The notes under the pieces are model-generated. The model was not told the origin of the DNA and did not search any database. It saw nothing but the letters and a program-made list of their open reading frames with translations. From contig JAWUZD010000002.1 of assembly GCA_034110465.1 (NCBI GenBank), positions 34,836 to 98,835 of the forward strand: a stretch of 64,000 bases of DNA. Reading direction: 5' to 3'. This document shows, piece by piece, positions 46,478 through 55,453 of the stretch (its first letter is position 1; each line of letters opens with the position of its first letter). The position numbers and the translations under genes were made by a program. Source of the stretch: Aurantibacter sp034110465 (GTDB lineage Bacteria; Bacteroidota; Bacteroidia; Flavobacteriales; Flavobacteriaceae).

Positions 46478-47572
46478 GTGACTTCAAAACAACTTACCTA
46501 CGGAATATTAAGAGCTCTCGCCATAATTGGCGGTATTTTTTTAGCGCTTTTTTTCTTATACAAAATACAATCTGTAATAGTTTACATATTAATTGCAGGA
46601 GTGGTTTCTTTAATTGGAAGACCAATTGTACTCCTTTTAAGACGCAAACTAAAATTTAATAACACATTAGCAGTTGTAGTTTCTATGTCTGTATTAATAA
46701 GCCTTTTTGTGGGTTTAGTGATGTTGTTTATACCTTTAATTGTGGAGCAAGGACAGAATTTATCTTTGCTAGACATTGAAGGGTTAAAAGTGAATTTAGA
46801 AGATTTATATAAAGAAGCTTTAACGCATTTTGATATACAGACTAAAGATGTTGAGCAATCTTTAAAAAACTCAAATCTTTTAGGAAAGATTGATTACTCT
46901 GTAATACCAAATCTTTTAAATGGTTTTATTAGTGGATTAGGGAATTTTAGTATTGGATTATTTTCGGTACTATTTATTTCGTTCTTCTTTTTAAAAGACA
47001 GCAAGCTATTTGAAGATGGCATTATGACATTTATACCAAAAGGAACTGAAAGTCGTTCTAAGCGCTCGTTTACCACTATAAAAGACTTGTTATCTAGATA
47101 TTTTGTTGGGTTAATTTTTCAGATTTTAATATTGTTTGTTATTTATACCATAACCTTGCTATTATTTGGAATAGACAATGCGGTTGTTATTGCCTTTTTA
47201 TGTGCTTTACTAAATTTAATCCCATATGTTGGTCCTTTAGTAAGTGCTTTTTTAATGGTTATTTTAACTATGACTAGTAATCTTGGTGAAAGTTTTAGCG
47301 ACGTTATTTTACCAAAAACAATGTATGTTATGATTGGTTTTATAATAGCACAATTGGTAGATAATTTCTTTAGTCAGCCTATTATATTTTCTAAAAGCGT
47401 AAAATCTCATCCATTAGAGATTTTCTTAATTATTGTTATTGCTGGTATTCTTTTTGGTATTGTAGGATTAATAGTTGCAATTCCTGCTTACACAGCTTTA
47501 AAAGTGATTTTAAAAGAGTTTTTATCTGACAATAAAGTAGTAAAAAAACTAACAAAAAGCTTAGATGATTAG
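46478..47572 (+). CDS. AI-2E family (PerM-like) membrane transporter
   Basis: 364 residues starting at a GTG. About eight hydrophobic helices in the AI-2E layout: two N-terminal pairs, an amphipathic soluble segment (about 100-150), then the conserved ALLNLIPYVGPLVSAFLMV, LVDNFFSQPIIFSKSVKSHPLEIF and the glycine-rich last helices. Substrates vary in the family (autoinducer export, Na+/H+ exchange), so none is assigned. Its last eight bases overlap the next gene. Confidence 0.9.
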   Translation: MTSKQLTYGILRALAIIGGIFLALFFLYKIQSVIVYILIAGVVSLIGRPIVLLLRRKLKFNNTLAVVVSMSVLISLFVGLVMLFIPLIVEQGQNLSLLDIEGLKVNLEDLYKEALTHFDIQTKDVEQSLKNSNLLGKIDYSVIPNLLNGFISGLGNFSIGLFSVLFISFFFLKDSKLFEDGIMTFIPKGTESRSKRSFTTIKDLLSRYFVGLIFQILILFVIYTITLLLFGIDNAVVIAFLCALLNLIPYVGPLVSAFLMVILTMTSNLGESFSDVILPKTMYVMIGFIIAQLVDNFFSQPIIFSKSVKSHPLEIFLIIVIAGILFGIVGLIVAIPAYTALKVILKEFLSDNKVVKKLTKSLDD

Positions 47573-48755
47573 TTTTAATGAAGAATTATTAAATATTAAG
47601 GTTCAGGAATTTATATCAAAAAATTTAAATTCGGACATTTCTAAATTAATTTTAAAAGGCGTTCCTTTTTTAGAGATAGATACTCAATCCGTTATTGAAC
47701 AAATTGAAGCTAAAAAACGCTGTAAAACAAAGCTTAAAAGTTGGTTTAATACTGAAAATATTTACTATCCAAACAAGTTAAATATAGAACAAACCTCTTC
47801 TGAAACTACTGCAAATTACAAAGCCAATTTAATTAAAGGCAAAACTATAATTGACCTTACTGGCGGATTTGGTGTGGATTGTTTTTCGTTTTCTAAAACA
47901 TTTCAATCGGTTACACATTGTGAAATTAATCCCATACTTTCAGACATTGTAAAACATAATTATAATCATTTAAACACTAAAAACATTACTTGTGTTGCTA
48001 ATGATGGAATTGAAGTGCTTAAAACCTCTAAAAATAGCTTTGATTGGATTTATATAGATCCATCTAGACGAAGTGATATTAAAGGAAAAGTCTTTTTATT
48101 AAATGATTGCTTGCCAAATGTTCCACAACATTTAAATGATTTATTTGAAAAGTCGAATAACCTATTAATAAAATCATCGCCATTATTAGATATTAGCTCT
48201 GGAATAAACGAATTAAACAACGTAAAAACAATACATATAGTTGCTTTAAACAACGAAGTCAAAGAATTGCTTTGGGTTTTAAAAAAAGATTATACAGGTG
48301 AAATTGATATAAAAACCGTAAATCTTAAAAATGAAACTGAGATTACCTTTAATTTCAATCTAGCAGAAGAATCTACTACAGAAGCTGATTACAATATACC
48401 ACTAACACACTTATACGAGCCAAATTCAGCTATTTTAAAAGCTGGTGCATTTAATATATTGGCAACAACGTTAGGTGTTGATAAACTTCATAAACATTCT
48501 CACTTATACACAAGTAAAGCCTTAATCGATTTCCCAGGAAGATCGTTTAAAATTGTAAAGCAATTACCTTATAACAAAAAAGCTTTCAAAAAATATTTTA
48601 AAGACCCTAAAGCCAATATTACTGCTAGAAATTTCCCTGAAAAAGCTGAAGTAATTCGTAAAAAACTAAAATTAAAAGATGGCGGGAATATATATCTGTT
48701 TTTTACAACAGATTTGTATCATAATAAGATTATTTTAATCTGTGAAAGAGTTTAA
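47565..48755 (+). CDS. Class I SAM-dependent methyltransferase with THUMP-like C-terminus
   Basis: 396 residues. Methyltransferase core at about 88-200: IDLTGGFGVDCFSFSKTF (SAM loop), THCEINPILSDIVKHNY, and DWIYIDPSRR with the DPSRR catalytic-type loop. The C-terminal part (GRSFKIVKQLPYNKKAFKKY, ARNFPEKAEVIRKKLKLKDG) matches the THUMP-like domain common in Bacteroidetes. Likely RNA or ribosomal substrate. Overlaps the AI-2E gene by eight bases. It is the last core gene before the island. Confidence 0.85.
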   Translation: MISFNEELLNIKVQEFISKNLNSDISKLILKGVPFLEIDTQSVIEQIEAKKRCKTKLKSWFNTENIYYPNKLNIEQTSSETTANYKANLIKGKTIIDLTGGFGVDCFSFSKTFQSVTHCEINPILSDIVKHNYNHLNTKNITCVANDGIEVLKTSKNSFDWIYIDPSRRSDIKGKVFLLNDCLPNVPQHLNDLFEKSNNLLIKSSPLLDISSGINELNNVKTIHIVALNNEVKELLWVLKKDYTGEIDIKTVNLKNETEITFNFNLAEESTTEADYNIPLTHLYEPNSAILKAGAFNILATTLGVDKLHKHSHLYTSKALIDFPGRSFKIVKQLPYNKKAFKKYFKDPKANITARNFPEKAEVIRKKLKLKDGGNIYLFFTTDLYHNKIILICERV

Positions 48756-48804
48756 TTTTTAAATATTACAAACATATATAAAACAAAAGAAAGGCCAATA
48801 GTTA

Positions 48805-48814
48805 AGTAAGTCTT
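48805..48814 (+). other. Candidate distal attachment core (AGTAAGTCTT)
   Basis: Ten bases identical to the tRNA-side end of the 57-base repeats at 52201-52210 and 63911-63920, found 50 bases after the last core gene. Position, orientation and the right-hand boundary match an att junction of the distal island. Ten bases in AT-rich DNA can recur by chance. Confidence 0.4.
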
Positions 48815-48891
48815 CTCGTGATACAATAACTTCTCAAATAGATCATAAAATATAATTTTATTAAATAAGAGTTTAGTCATATCAACAAAAT

Positions 48892-49484
48892 TTACTTGCG
48901 CCACTTTACCCATATTACAACAACAGGATTAGAGACTGAAGATCCTTGATTCTGAACATGCACGACAAGATAATCATCTTTATTAAAATCTTGGTTAATT
49001 ATAAAAGAATTGTATTTATTATTAGTTAAATTAAAATCTATTACTGATTGATTAACAGAACCGTTTCTGATTCTAATTTGAAAATCTTTGTTAGACAAAC
49101 CTCCTGATGTATTTACTGAAAAGCCAATAATTGTACCATTTAATGGCATTAATGGACCACTATTATTATTTGCTACAGTGCCACCAAAACGTAAATTAGT
49201 ATTATCTACATCACCGGCTCTACCAAATTGAAAAGAAGTATTTGAAACTGTTAGCCATTTAGATCTGATATCATCATACATATAAAGCATATCATCAATA
49301 ACAGCTATTTGACCAACAGCAGAACCTACAGGAGATGATTGAGGATTTAATTCTAATGCAGGAATACCATTATCAGTAGTTGAAATTTCTAATTTCGAAG
49401 TTGGATTAACGGTACCAATTCCAACCTGGGAAAAAGAAAAAATATTAAATGAAAAAAAAAAAAAAGGATTATGAGATATTTCAT
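48892..49484 (-). pseudogene. Tail-fibre-like secreted surface protein, frameshifted in a 14-base homopolymer
   Basis: The ATG at 49484 opens a signal peptide (MKYLIILFFFF) running into 14 consecutive T on the coding strand (49452-49465). One more T would continue it as SFNIFSFSQ, then the mature QVGIGTVNPTSKLEISTTDN start typical of Bacteroidetes tail-fibre-like surface proteins, and on to a Gly/Asn-rich beta domain ending VIWVKWRK at 48892. With 14 T the frame is lost; translation could restart only at internal Met codons (for example 49290), without export. It may be phase-variable by slippage, a pseudogene or a homopolymer count error. Confidence 0.7.
49452..49465. repeat. Poly-A/T tract of 14 inside a signal-peptide coding region
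   Basis: Fourteen A on the plus strand. On the coding (minus) strand they encode the Phe run of a signal-peptide core, and the length as given puts the downstream mature protein out of frame by one. Confidence 0.8.
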
Positions 49485-49691
49485 ATTTCTAAACTAACAA
49501 ATAAGTAAACAAATTTCATTTAAAATCGATAGAATACCATTGCCTATAGTTAAAAGGTTATTATCTATAGATGAATAGGGTTAAATCTAATTGTAATATC
49601 CAAAACTATATTTTAATAAAAAGTTCACTTTTTATTCATTTGTGTAGATTTTATTATCTAATTAATTTCATTAGATGAATAACTTTTAAGT

Positions 49692-50753
49692 TTAGTTCAC
49701 TAAAATTCTCTTTACTATCGACTTCTTTTGAATTGTTATTTTAAACAGATAGGAACCTTTTAGTTGAGAAATATCAATTGTTTTTTGATGATAGTTTAGT
49801 TTTTGAGAAACTATTTTTCTTCCTACAAAATCATATACTTCAATTAGTGCATTTTCTGTTAATCCTCTTATATTTATAAAACCAGAAGCTGGATTTGGAT
49901 ATAAATGAATTAAGTCTTCATCAATAGTTACAACATCTAATGTTTCTTCTGGCCAATTGACCCCAGTTTTAGAACCCTATAAATGTTCTGCTAATTCTGG
50001 ATGATCTATAAAAGGGTTTCTGTTATCTTGGAAATCATAATAAATTATATTATTTCTATTTTCTTCCCACAAATCAACAGGGTCAGCTCTATGCCAATCC
50101 ATTAAAGTAGCCCATACACCGTGAGTTGGGTCTATACTGCTTTGAGGTAGCATTTGTTCTGTTGGCTCCAAATCTACATAACCATCTAATCCTTCATACC
50201 TAACTGCCATATAGAATATCATTCTAGCTACATCTCCTTTTACTTCATCTCGTGGCTCAAAAGACCAATCATTTGTATCTGTTTGTGAACCTGTTAAATT
50301 ACTCCAACTATCAGTAACACCAACACAAGTTGTACAGTTATTAAAACTACGATTACTACGAGTGCTGTTTGTTGCATTGTCTAAAGGTCTTAATGCGTGA
50401 ACATCTGTACCTGGTCCTGTAGTAGTTCCAAAATCACCTCTAGATTTAGCCCAAACATGCTCTCTAGTCCACCCATTTCCACTATTATATTCTTGAGCGG
50501 CATTGACAGATACTCCTGAATAAACAAGAATAACGTTACTTGAATTATTTGGGTCTTTATCTGTTTCTTTTAAAATATCCCAAACATCTGTATTTGTACT
50601 TGTATATGGATATTCAATATGATTATCTATTATTTGATTTAATTCAAATTTCAAATTATCACCAGCATTACCTAAAGCAGAAGAATAATAATTTAAAGGT
50701 ATTTGTGCAAAAGTTAAAAGTGGTAAAAAAAGAAATATTAAAAATTTTAGCAT
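49692..50753 (-). pseudogene. Secreted endonuclease I with T9SS sorting domain cut off by an in-frame TAG
   Basis: From ATG 50753: signal peptide MLKFLIFLFLPLLTFAQ, then an endonuclease I domain with the His-Me finger GWTREHVWAKS, DVHALRPLDN, the RSNRSFNNC region and GVWATLMDWHRADPVDLWEENRNN in pieces. The short protein ends at TAG 49977-49979 (codon 259). In the same frame translation continues GSKTGVNWPEETLDVV, then LIHLYPNPASGFINIRG and a C-terminal IVKRILVN, a clear type A T9SS secretion domain, to TAA at 49692. Family logic (HPELAEHLWG) suggests TGG became TAG. The nuclease core is intact but could no longer be exported by T9SS. Confidence 0.85.
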
Positions 50754-50816
50754 TAGTTATATTATATTGTTAAAATGAAAACTTATACAATTAATAAAAT
50801 TATTAACACAAAACAC

Positions 50817-52028
50817 CTAAAAATTTAATCTTTTACTTAATTTTTTAATTTCTTCACTTATATTCTTCTGTACAACCTTTCCATAATGCTCTTGAGTAAT
50901 ATTCATATTAGAATGTCCTAATAATTCTGAAACAACCTCCATAGGAACGTTATTATAAAGTAATACTGTTGTTGCAAAGGTTTTTCTAGCAATGTGATGC
51001 GTTAACTTTTTATCTATGCTTAAAAGCTCTGAAATCTCCTTTAAATAGGAATTGAATTATTGATTAGATATAACTGGTAATAGCATATCCTCAAACTTAT
51101 CTTCATATTTAAGTAGAATCTGCTTAGCCCTACTTAACAAAGGAATAGAAACAACTTTTTGAGTTTTCTGTCTTACAATTTTAATCCACTCATTACCATC
51201 AAAATTAATAACAAGATGCTCTTTTTTTAGGTTAGCCATTTCTTGATACGCTAAACCTGTATAACAGCAAAACACAAACATATCTTTAACCTGCTCTAAT
51301 CGCTTTTGATTAAAGGAATGATTTTCAATTAGCTTTAGTTCTTCAACTGTTAAGTAGGTTGTTTGAGACCTATATTTCTTATTTTTAAACTGAGTAAAAG
51401 GATTTCTTTCTAAGTAGTTTTCATCTATAGCAAACTGAATGATTTTCTTTACACGCTGAATACTCCTATACACTGTTGCTTGTCTTAAATTTAAATCAGT
51501 TTTAAAGAAATATTCTAAATCTTTAATGAATTTTATATCTAACTGATTGAGCTTAACATCCTTTTTTCTGTAGAATTTAGATATAAATAAAGCTACTTTC
51601 CTCCTGCTTTCAACATATCTACTCCAAGACAATTCATTAAAATCCTTACCTATTAGTTTCTTTGTCTTTTCATTATGTAAATCATAAGCTCCTAAAATTG
51701 TTATTTCTGTTTTTACATCTTCTCCTTTAAACTTTCTGTAGACATCATCTACATCAAAACTATTAGGTAAAACTTGTAGCATTAAAAAAGCCTCATTAAT
51801 CTTTTGACTAATAAGGCTTATCTGTGTGTTTATGATGTTATTCTCTGGATTTGGTGGTTTAGCTAGTTGCAAACCATTATCCCAGTTGTCAGGCTTTATA
51901 AATAGACCTATAGAGAAGATTTTACGTTTCTTTTGGTAGGTTATCCTACATCTTATAGGGCATAACCCTCTTTTATTTGTTCTTACTTTATTCAGTAAAA
52001 ACAAAATTGATATTTTATAATTATTCAT
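50817..52028 (-). pseudogene. Tyrosine integrase interrupted by one in-frame TAA
   Basis: 404 codons from ATG 52028. N-terminal Arm-binding-type segment (RCRITYQKKRKIFSIGLFI), SAM-like core-binding domain (about 125-215), and the catalytic domain: FVFCCYTGLAYQEMANL (the Arg-I position is replaced, as in many Bacteroidetes integrases), KIVRQKTQKVVSIPL with Lys, then TAA at 51057-51059 (codon 324, probably AAA originally). The same frame continues with THHIARKTFATTVLL (His-x-x-Arg), LLGHSNMNITQEHYGKV (His and nucleophile Tyr) to TAG 50817. The truncated product lacks the catalytic Arg, His and Tyr, so it should be inactive. Confidence 0.9.
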
Positions 52029-52051
52029 AATGTTTTAGTTTTAAATTTATG

Positions 52052-52091
52052 GTGTACCTCACGAGAAAATGGTGTACCTAAATGTGTACCA
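52052..52091. promoter_or_regulatory. Iterated GGTGTACC sites upstream of the integrase
   Basis: TGGTGTACCT occurs at 52051-52060 and 52071-52080, exactly 20 bases apart, followed by TGTGTACC at 52084. The equivalent spacer near the tRNA keeps the spacing with diverged copies. They may be arm-type integrase sites or operator sites for the integrase promoter. Confidence 0.5.
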
Positions 52092-52153
52092 AAAAGGCAT
52101 CATTTAATTCAATAATTGTGTGTAAGTGAAATTTTAAAAAGAGACAAAAACTC

Positions 52154-52210
52154 TGTGAAGCACTACGAAACGTATAAAAACAAAAAAGACCCACTGAAAC
52201 AGTAAGTCTT
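52154..52210 (+). repeat. 57-base direct repeat, copy between islands (att junction)
   Basis: Identical over 57 bases to 63864-63920. Its flank on the integrase side is only loosely similar to the other copy, and on the other side similarity stops abruptly at 52210. That is the pattern of a recombination core plus adjacent conserved site. Confidence 0.8.
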
Positions 52211-52218
52211 TTTTTTAT
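52186..52218 (+). terminator. Terminator hairpin within the 57-base repeat
   Basis: AAAAAAGAC-CC-ACTG / CAGT-AA-GTCTT forms a stem with an internal mismatch and AAA loop, followed by a run of T. It can stop transcripts entering from either side. Confidence 0.6.
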
Positions 52219-52262
52219 TTCGATAAAATCAGAAAATAATATAGTTTAAAATTATCCAAATA

Positions 52263-53270
52263 TTAGTTTATTGGTATCTGCTCTAAAAACTCAAACGTTG
52301 CTGTAGGCGGTCCTCCAAATAAAGAATTGGATGGGTTATTAAAAATATTATTACTTATAAATGTTATTTCTGAATTTCCACCTATATAAGTTGTTTCACC
52401 ATTCATATCAACATCTGTATTAAAATATCCTAAAGAACCATATGTAGCAATTGGCGGACCTCCAAATAAAGAATTATCTGGATCGTTAAATACTTGACTA
52501 CTTATAAATGGTATTTCGGAATTTGCACCAATATAATTTAAACGTCCATCATCATTAACATCTCCGGACCACATAGCAACTTTACTCGAAGGCATCCCCA
52601 AAGTAGTTTGTGCATTTGTACCATAGGTAATTTGATTGTTAGCATCAGTAAAGTCTACAGTAGTTACCGTTTTAGCTAGTGTAATGGTACCATTTGAAAT
52701 GATTCCTAAATGATTTCTATGGTGTATTGATATATAATAATTACCAGAAGCTAATTCAAATTCAACATAAGAAGTTCCATCTACTGCAACAATATTACCA
52801 TCGCGTTGTAACAAAGCAGATCGCGAAGCTTCTACAATAGTATTATCTGTTTCATCTCGTAACTCTATCCAAACCCAATCAACTATAGCATTGTCTCCTG
52901 TTACATTTAAAACATTTACATTACAGATAAGTCCGTCTCCATAAGGTGACGTTGTAGGAATATAGTTATTACTACGTAAATCATCTCGCATAAGTGTTAT
53001 TTCTCCTGTTGCAGGATTTAATGCTGCTCCTTGTAAAAAGACTATAGGGTCTAAAATAATTGATAGTTTGCTTCCTTGATGAAAACCTTGTGATAGCGAT
53101 ATAGTTCCATCTGTAATAGTTGAAACGGCTAAATCACCAATCGTAAAATCTAAGCTAGCGGATGCATTTGTTAATGTAGAGCCAGCAGACCCAATAACTT
53201 GACGTTCTAGACTTTGAGAATAGCCACAAATTGTTACTAATAAAAATACAATTGAAAATATATTTTTCAT
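52263..53270 (-). CDS. Secreted protein with two dockerin-like C-terminal repeats
   Basis: The start is set at ATG 53270 (MKNIFSIVFLLVTICGYSQ signal peptide). The mature N-terminus (QVIGSAGSTLTNASASLDFT, GDLAVSTI, SLSQGFHQ) is the short repeat-like start of many Bacteroidetes secreted proteins. A beta-rich middle follows. The last about 100 residues hold two copies of a 48-residue unit, each with a dockerin/EF-hand-like loop (GDVNDDGRLNYIG; DVDMNGETTYIG), then NSE-I-FIS and SLFGGPP. Calcium binding is likely. No T9SS domain is seen. It lies 10 bases after the adhesin-like gene and is probably co-transcribed. Confidence 0.75.
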   Translation of the reverse strand: MKNIFSIVFLLVTICGYSQSLERQVIGSAGSTLTNASASLDFTIGDLAVSTITDGTISLSQGFHQGSKLSIILDPIVFLQGAALNPATGEITLMRDDLRSNNYIPTTSPYGDGLICNVNVLNVTGDNAIVDWVWIELRDETDNTIVEASRSALLQRDGNIVAVDGTSYVEFELASGNYYISIHHRNHLGIISNGTITLAKTVTTVDFTDANNQITYGTNAQTTLGMPSSKVAMWSGDVNDDGRLNYIGANSEIPFISSQVFNDPDNSLFGGPPIATYGSLGYFNTDVDMNGETTYIGGNSEITFISNNIFNNPSNSLFGGPPTATFEFLEQIPIN

Positions 53271-53280
53271 AATCAATTCT

Positions 53281-55332
53281 TTATTTTTTACTAATTAATT
53301 TGTTTACCAACTTCTTTAATTCTTGTACTTCGTTCTCTAAAGTTTTTATTCTATCTTCTTTATCTGAATCACTCATTTTTGCATGTGAAGAAGATGTTAA
53401 GTTCTCTGCATACTTTGCTCTTAAAGCATATGGCACACTAACAAATGGTGTTGATCCCATTATAGTATAGTTAGTTCCTCCTGTAACATCTAACTCTATT
53501 TGTAATGAATTATTATTAGACCAATCTATGTCAGAAAACAAACCAGAAACAATAGTTCCTCCTCCTATTTGAAAATCAACTAAACCTTGAGAAGATGTTG
53601 TTACAGTATGAGTTTCAGAATAGACAGTTGAACTAAGTGCAACCTCTATAACATTTATTCTAAAGCTTACTTCTTGATTTGCTAAAACATCTCCAGATGC
53701 ATTGCGTACAGCACTCTGGTAATTTAATAACTCTGGAACTGCACTTACACCAGAACCAGCATTAGAACCAACTTCTCCCCAACCTGATCCATTCCAAATG
53801 TATAATAGATTTTCATCGGTATCATACACCATTAAACCTGCGTCTGAGGTGGTTAGTGGTACTCCTGATGCTGGAGTGCTTATCATTGCTGTTCTCTGAG
53901 CAGTTGTAACTCTATTTACTAAAAAACCTTTATCTACATCTGCTAAATCTAAAGATGCATTTGTATTTGCTGCTTGAGTACCAATACCTACACTTAAACG
54001 ATTAGCTGTTTGATCTCCACCTAAAGCCATAGTATTAGCTTGACTAACAGTTACAGCTTGACCTATAGCAATTGAATTGTCACTAGTAACACTTGTATTT
54101 GCACCTAAAGCAATTGAATTGGTCCCTGAAACATTGGCTGCGTAACCCAATCCTACAGAATAAGCCTTGTCCAAATATCCTTTAGATCCCATTAGTACAG
54201 AATAATCACCAGCTGCTTCTGTGTTTGTTAAATATCCCATACTAATTGATTCAACACCGTGTTGATCCATAGAGTGGCCAATTCCAATTCCGTAAGACGC
54301 AGTAGTCTGTGCTTGGTATCCAATTGAAGTAGCATCATTTGCAGCAACCATTCCAAACCCATCTCCACTCCATTGACCATGTGTATTTGTTCCTGTTCCT
54401 CCGATAAAAATACATCTCGACCTATTGTTTCCTGAAAAATCTGCACCAGATCCAATTCCAACATTGTCACTTCCTTCTCTATTCGTAAATCCAGCAGATG
54501 TACCTAGGTATGTGTTACGCATTGCATTTGTATTACTATCAACGTTTGTTCTGTTATTATCTCCGCCGGCATAAGCACCAACAAATGTGTTATGACTCGC
54601 AGCCTCTGTAGCACAACCTGCTCCATGCCCAATATAAGTATTCATTATTCCAATATCACCATCTATCCCAGCAGAATCTCCTACAGCTGTATTCCACCTT
54701 CCTGTTGTGTTATCATAACCAGCTTCATCTCCAAAAAATGCATTTCCGTATCCTGTTGTATTAGATCTACCAGCTGTATTACCTACAAAAGTATTATCAC
54801 TAGCTGTTGTATTATTATAACCTGCATCTTCACCTATAAAAACATTATCATCACCATCAATTAAAGCTTGTCCAGCCTCTTCACCAATTATTGTATTATC
54901 ATGCGCTCCAGTAGTCATTACCATACCAGCTTCGACACCAATAACAGTATTATCTGAACCGTTTAAAGTTCTTGCTGCATATGTACCAATAACCACGTTG
55001 TCTGTACCAGTAGTTGATTGATCACCTGCAAATGCACCAATATATGTGTTATCAGATTGATTTGTTTGTAGTGTTCCAGCTGCTGTACCCACAGCAACAT
55101 TATTGCTACCTGAACTTAATGAACTTGATGCTCCTGCACCTACTGCTGTATTATTATCTCCAGTTGTATTACTTGAGCCAGGTGCACCTAGAACTGTAAC
55201 TGGAACAGGAGTAGTATACACTGCATTATTTGGAGTAGCAGGATTTCCGGCTGCATAATTTGCTGTTTGCGCATAACTTACCGTAAATAAGAATGCAAAA
55301 GCAATAGTTAAATTAAATTTATTTTTAAACAT
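53281..55332 (-). CDS. YadA-head-like repetitive surface protein (adhesin/tail-fibre type)
   Basis: 683 residues. Signal peptide ends at VSYAQ. Residues about 55-300 hold about 14 units of 16-18 residues with the pattern xxNTxIGxxAGxxxTTG; residues about 350-450 hold classic YadA-head units (NSIALGANTSVTSDNSIAIG). Both form left-handed beta-rolls in trimers. A Bacteroidetes domain (LLNYQSAVRNASGDVLANQ ... VPYALRAKYAENL) follows at about 540-650, and a heptad coiled coil (KTLENEVQELKKLVNKLI) ends it. No peptidase S74 chaperone or T9SS domain is visible, so export and anchoring are unclear. Asn/Thr/Ser-rich, hence a possible glycosylation target. Confidence 0.85.
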   Translation of the reverse strand: MFKNKFNLTIAFAFLFTVSYAQTANYAAGNPATPNNAVYTTPVPVTVLGAPGSSNTTGDNNTAVGAGASSSLSSGSNNVAVGTAAGTLQTNQSDNTYIGAFAGDQSTTGTDNVVIGTYAARTLNGSDNTVIGVEAGMVMTTGAHDNTIIGEEAGQALIDGDDNVFIGEDAGYNNTTASDNTFVGNTAGRSNTTGYGNAFFGDEAGYDNTTGRWNTAVGDSAGIDGDIGIMNTYIGHGAGCATEAASHNTFVGAYAGGDNNRTNVDSNTNAMRNTYLGTSAGFTNREGSDNVGIGSGADFSGNNRSRCIFIGGTGTNTHGQWSGDGFGMVAANDATSIGYQAQTTASYGIGIGHSMDQHGVESISMGYLTNTEAAGDYSVLMGSKGYLDKAYSVGLGYAANVSGTNSIALGANTSVTSDNSIAIGQAVTVSQANTMALGGDQTANRLSVGIGTQAANTNASLDLADVDKGFLVNRVTTAQRTAMISTPASGVPLTTSDAGLMVYDTDENLLYIWNGSGWGEVGSNAGSGVSAVPELLNYQSAVRNASGDVLANQEVSFRINVIEVALSSTVYSETHTVTTSSQGLVDFQIGGGTIVSGLFSDIDWSNNNSLQIELDVTGGTNYTIMGSTPFVSVPYALRAKYAENLTSSSHAKMSDSDKEDRIKTLENEVQELKKLVNKLISKK

Positions 55333-55453
55333 TGGTGGTTTGTTTTATAATTCAAAACAAATATATAAAAAAAAATATTAATTTAGATTAATTAAAGGTA
55401 AATAGTTGACCTTAATTTCTACCTAAACAATTCATTTACAATAAAATAAGAAA

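Noticed and set aside
51057..52028. A complete short integrase ending at 51057
   Set aside because: The catalytic Arg, His and Tyr are encoded in the same frame after the stop, so the 323-residue product is a truncation, not a natural short form.
53900..55200. CRISPR-like regular repetition
   Set aside because: The repetition is in protein space (16-18-residue YadA-head-like units) with degenerate DNA, within a 683-codon open frame; there are no identical repeats with unique spacers and no cas genes.
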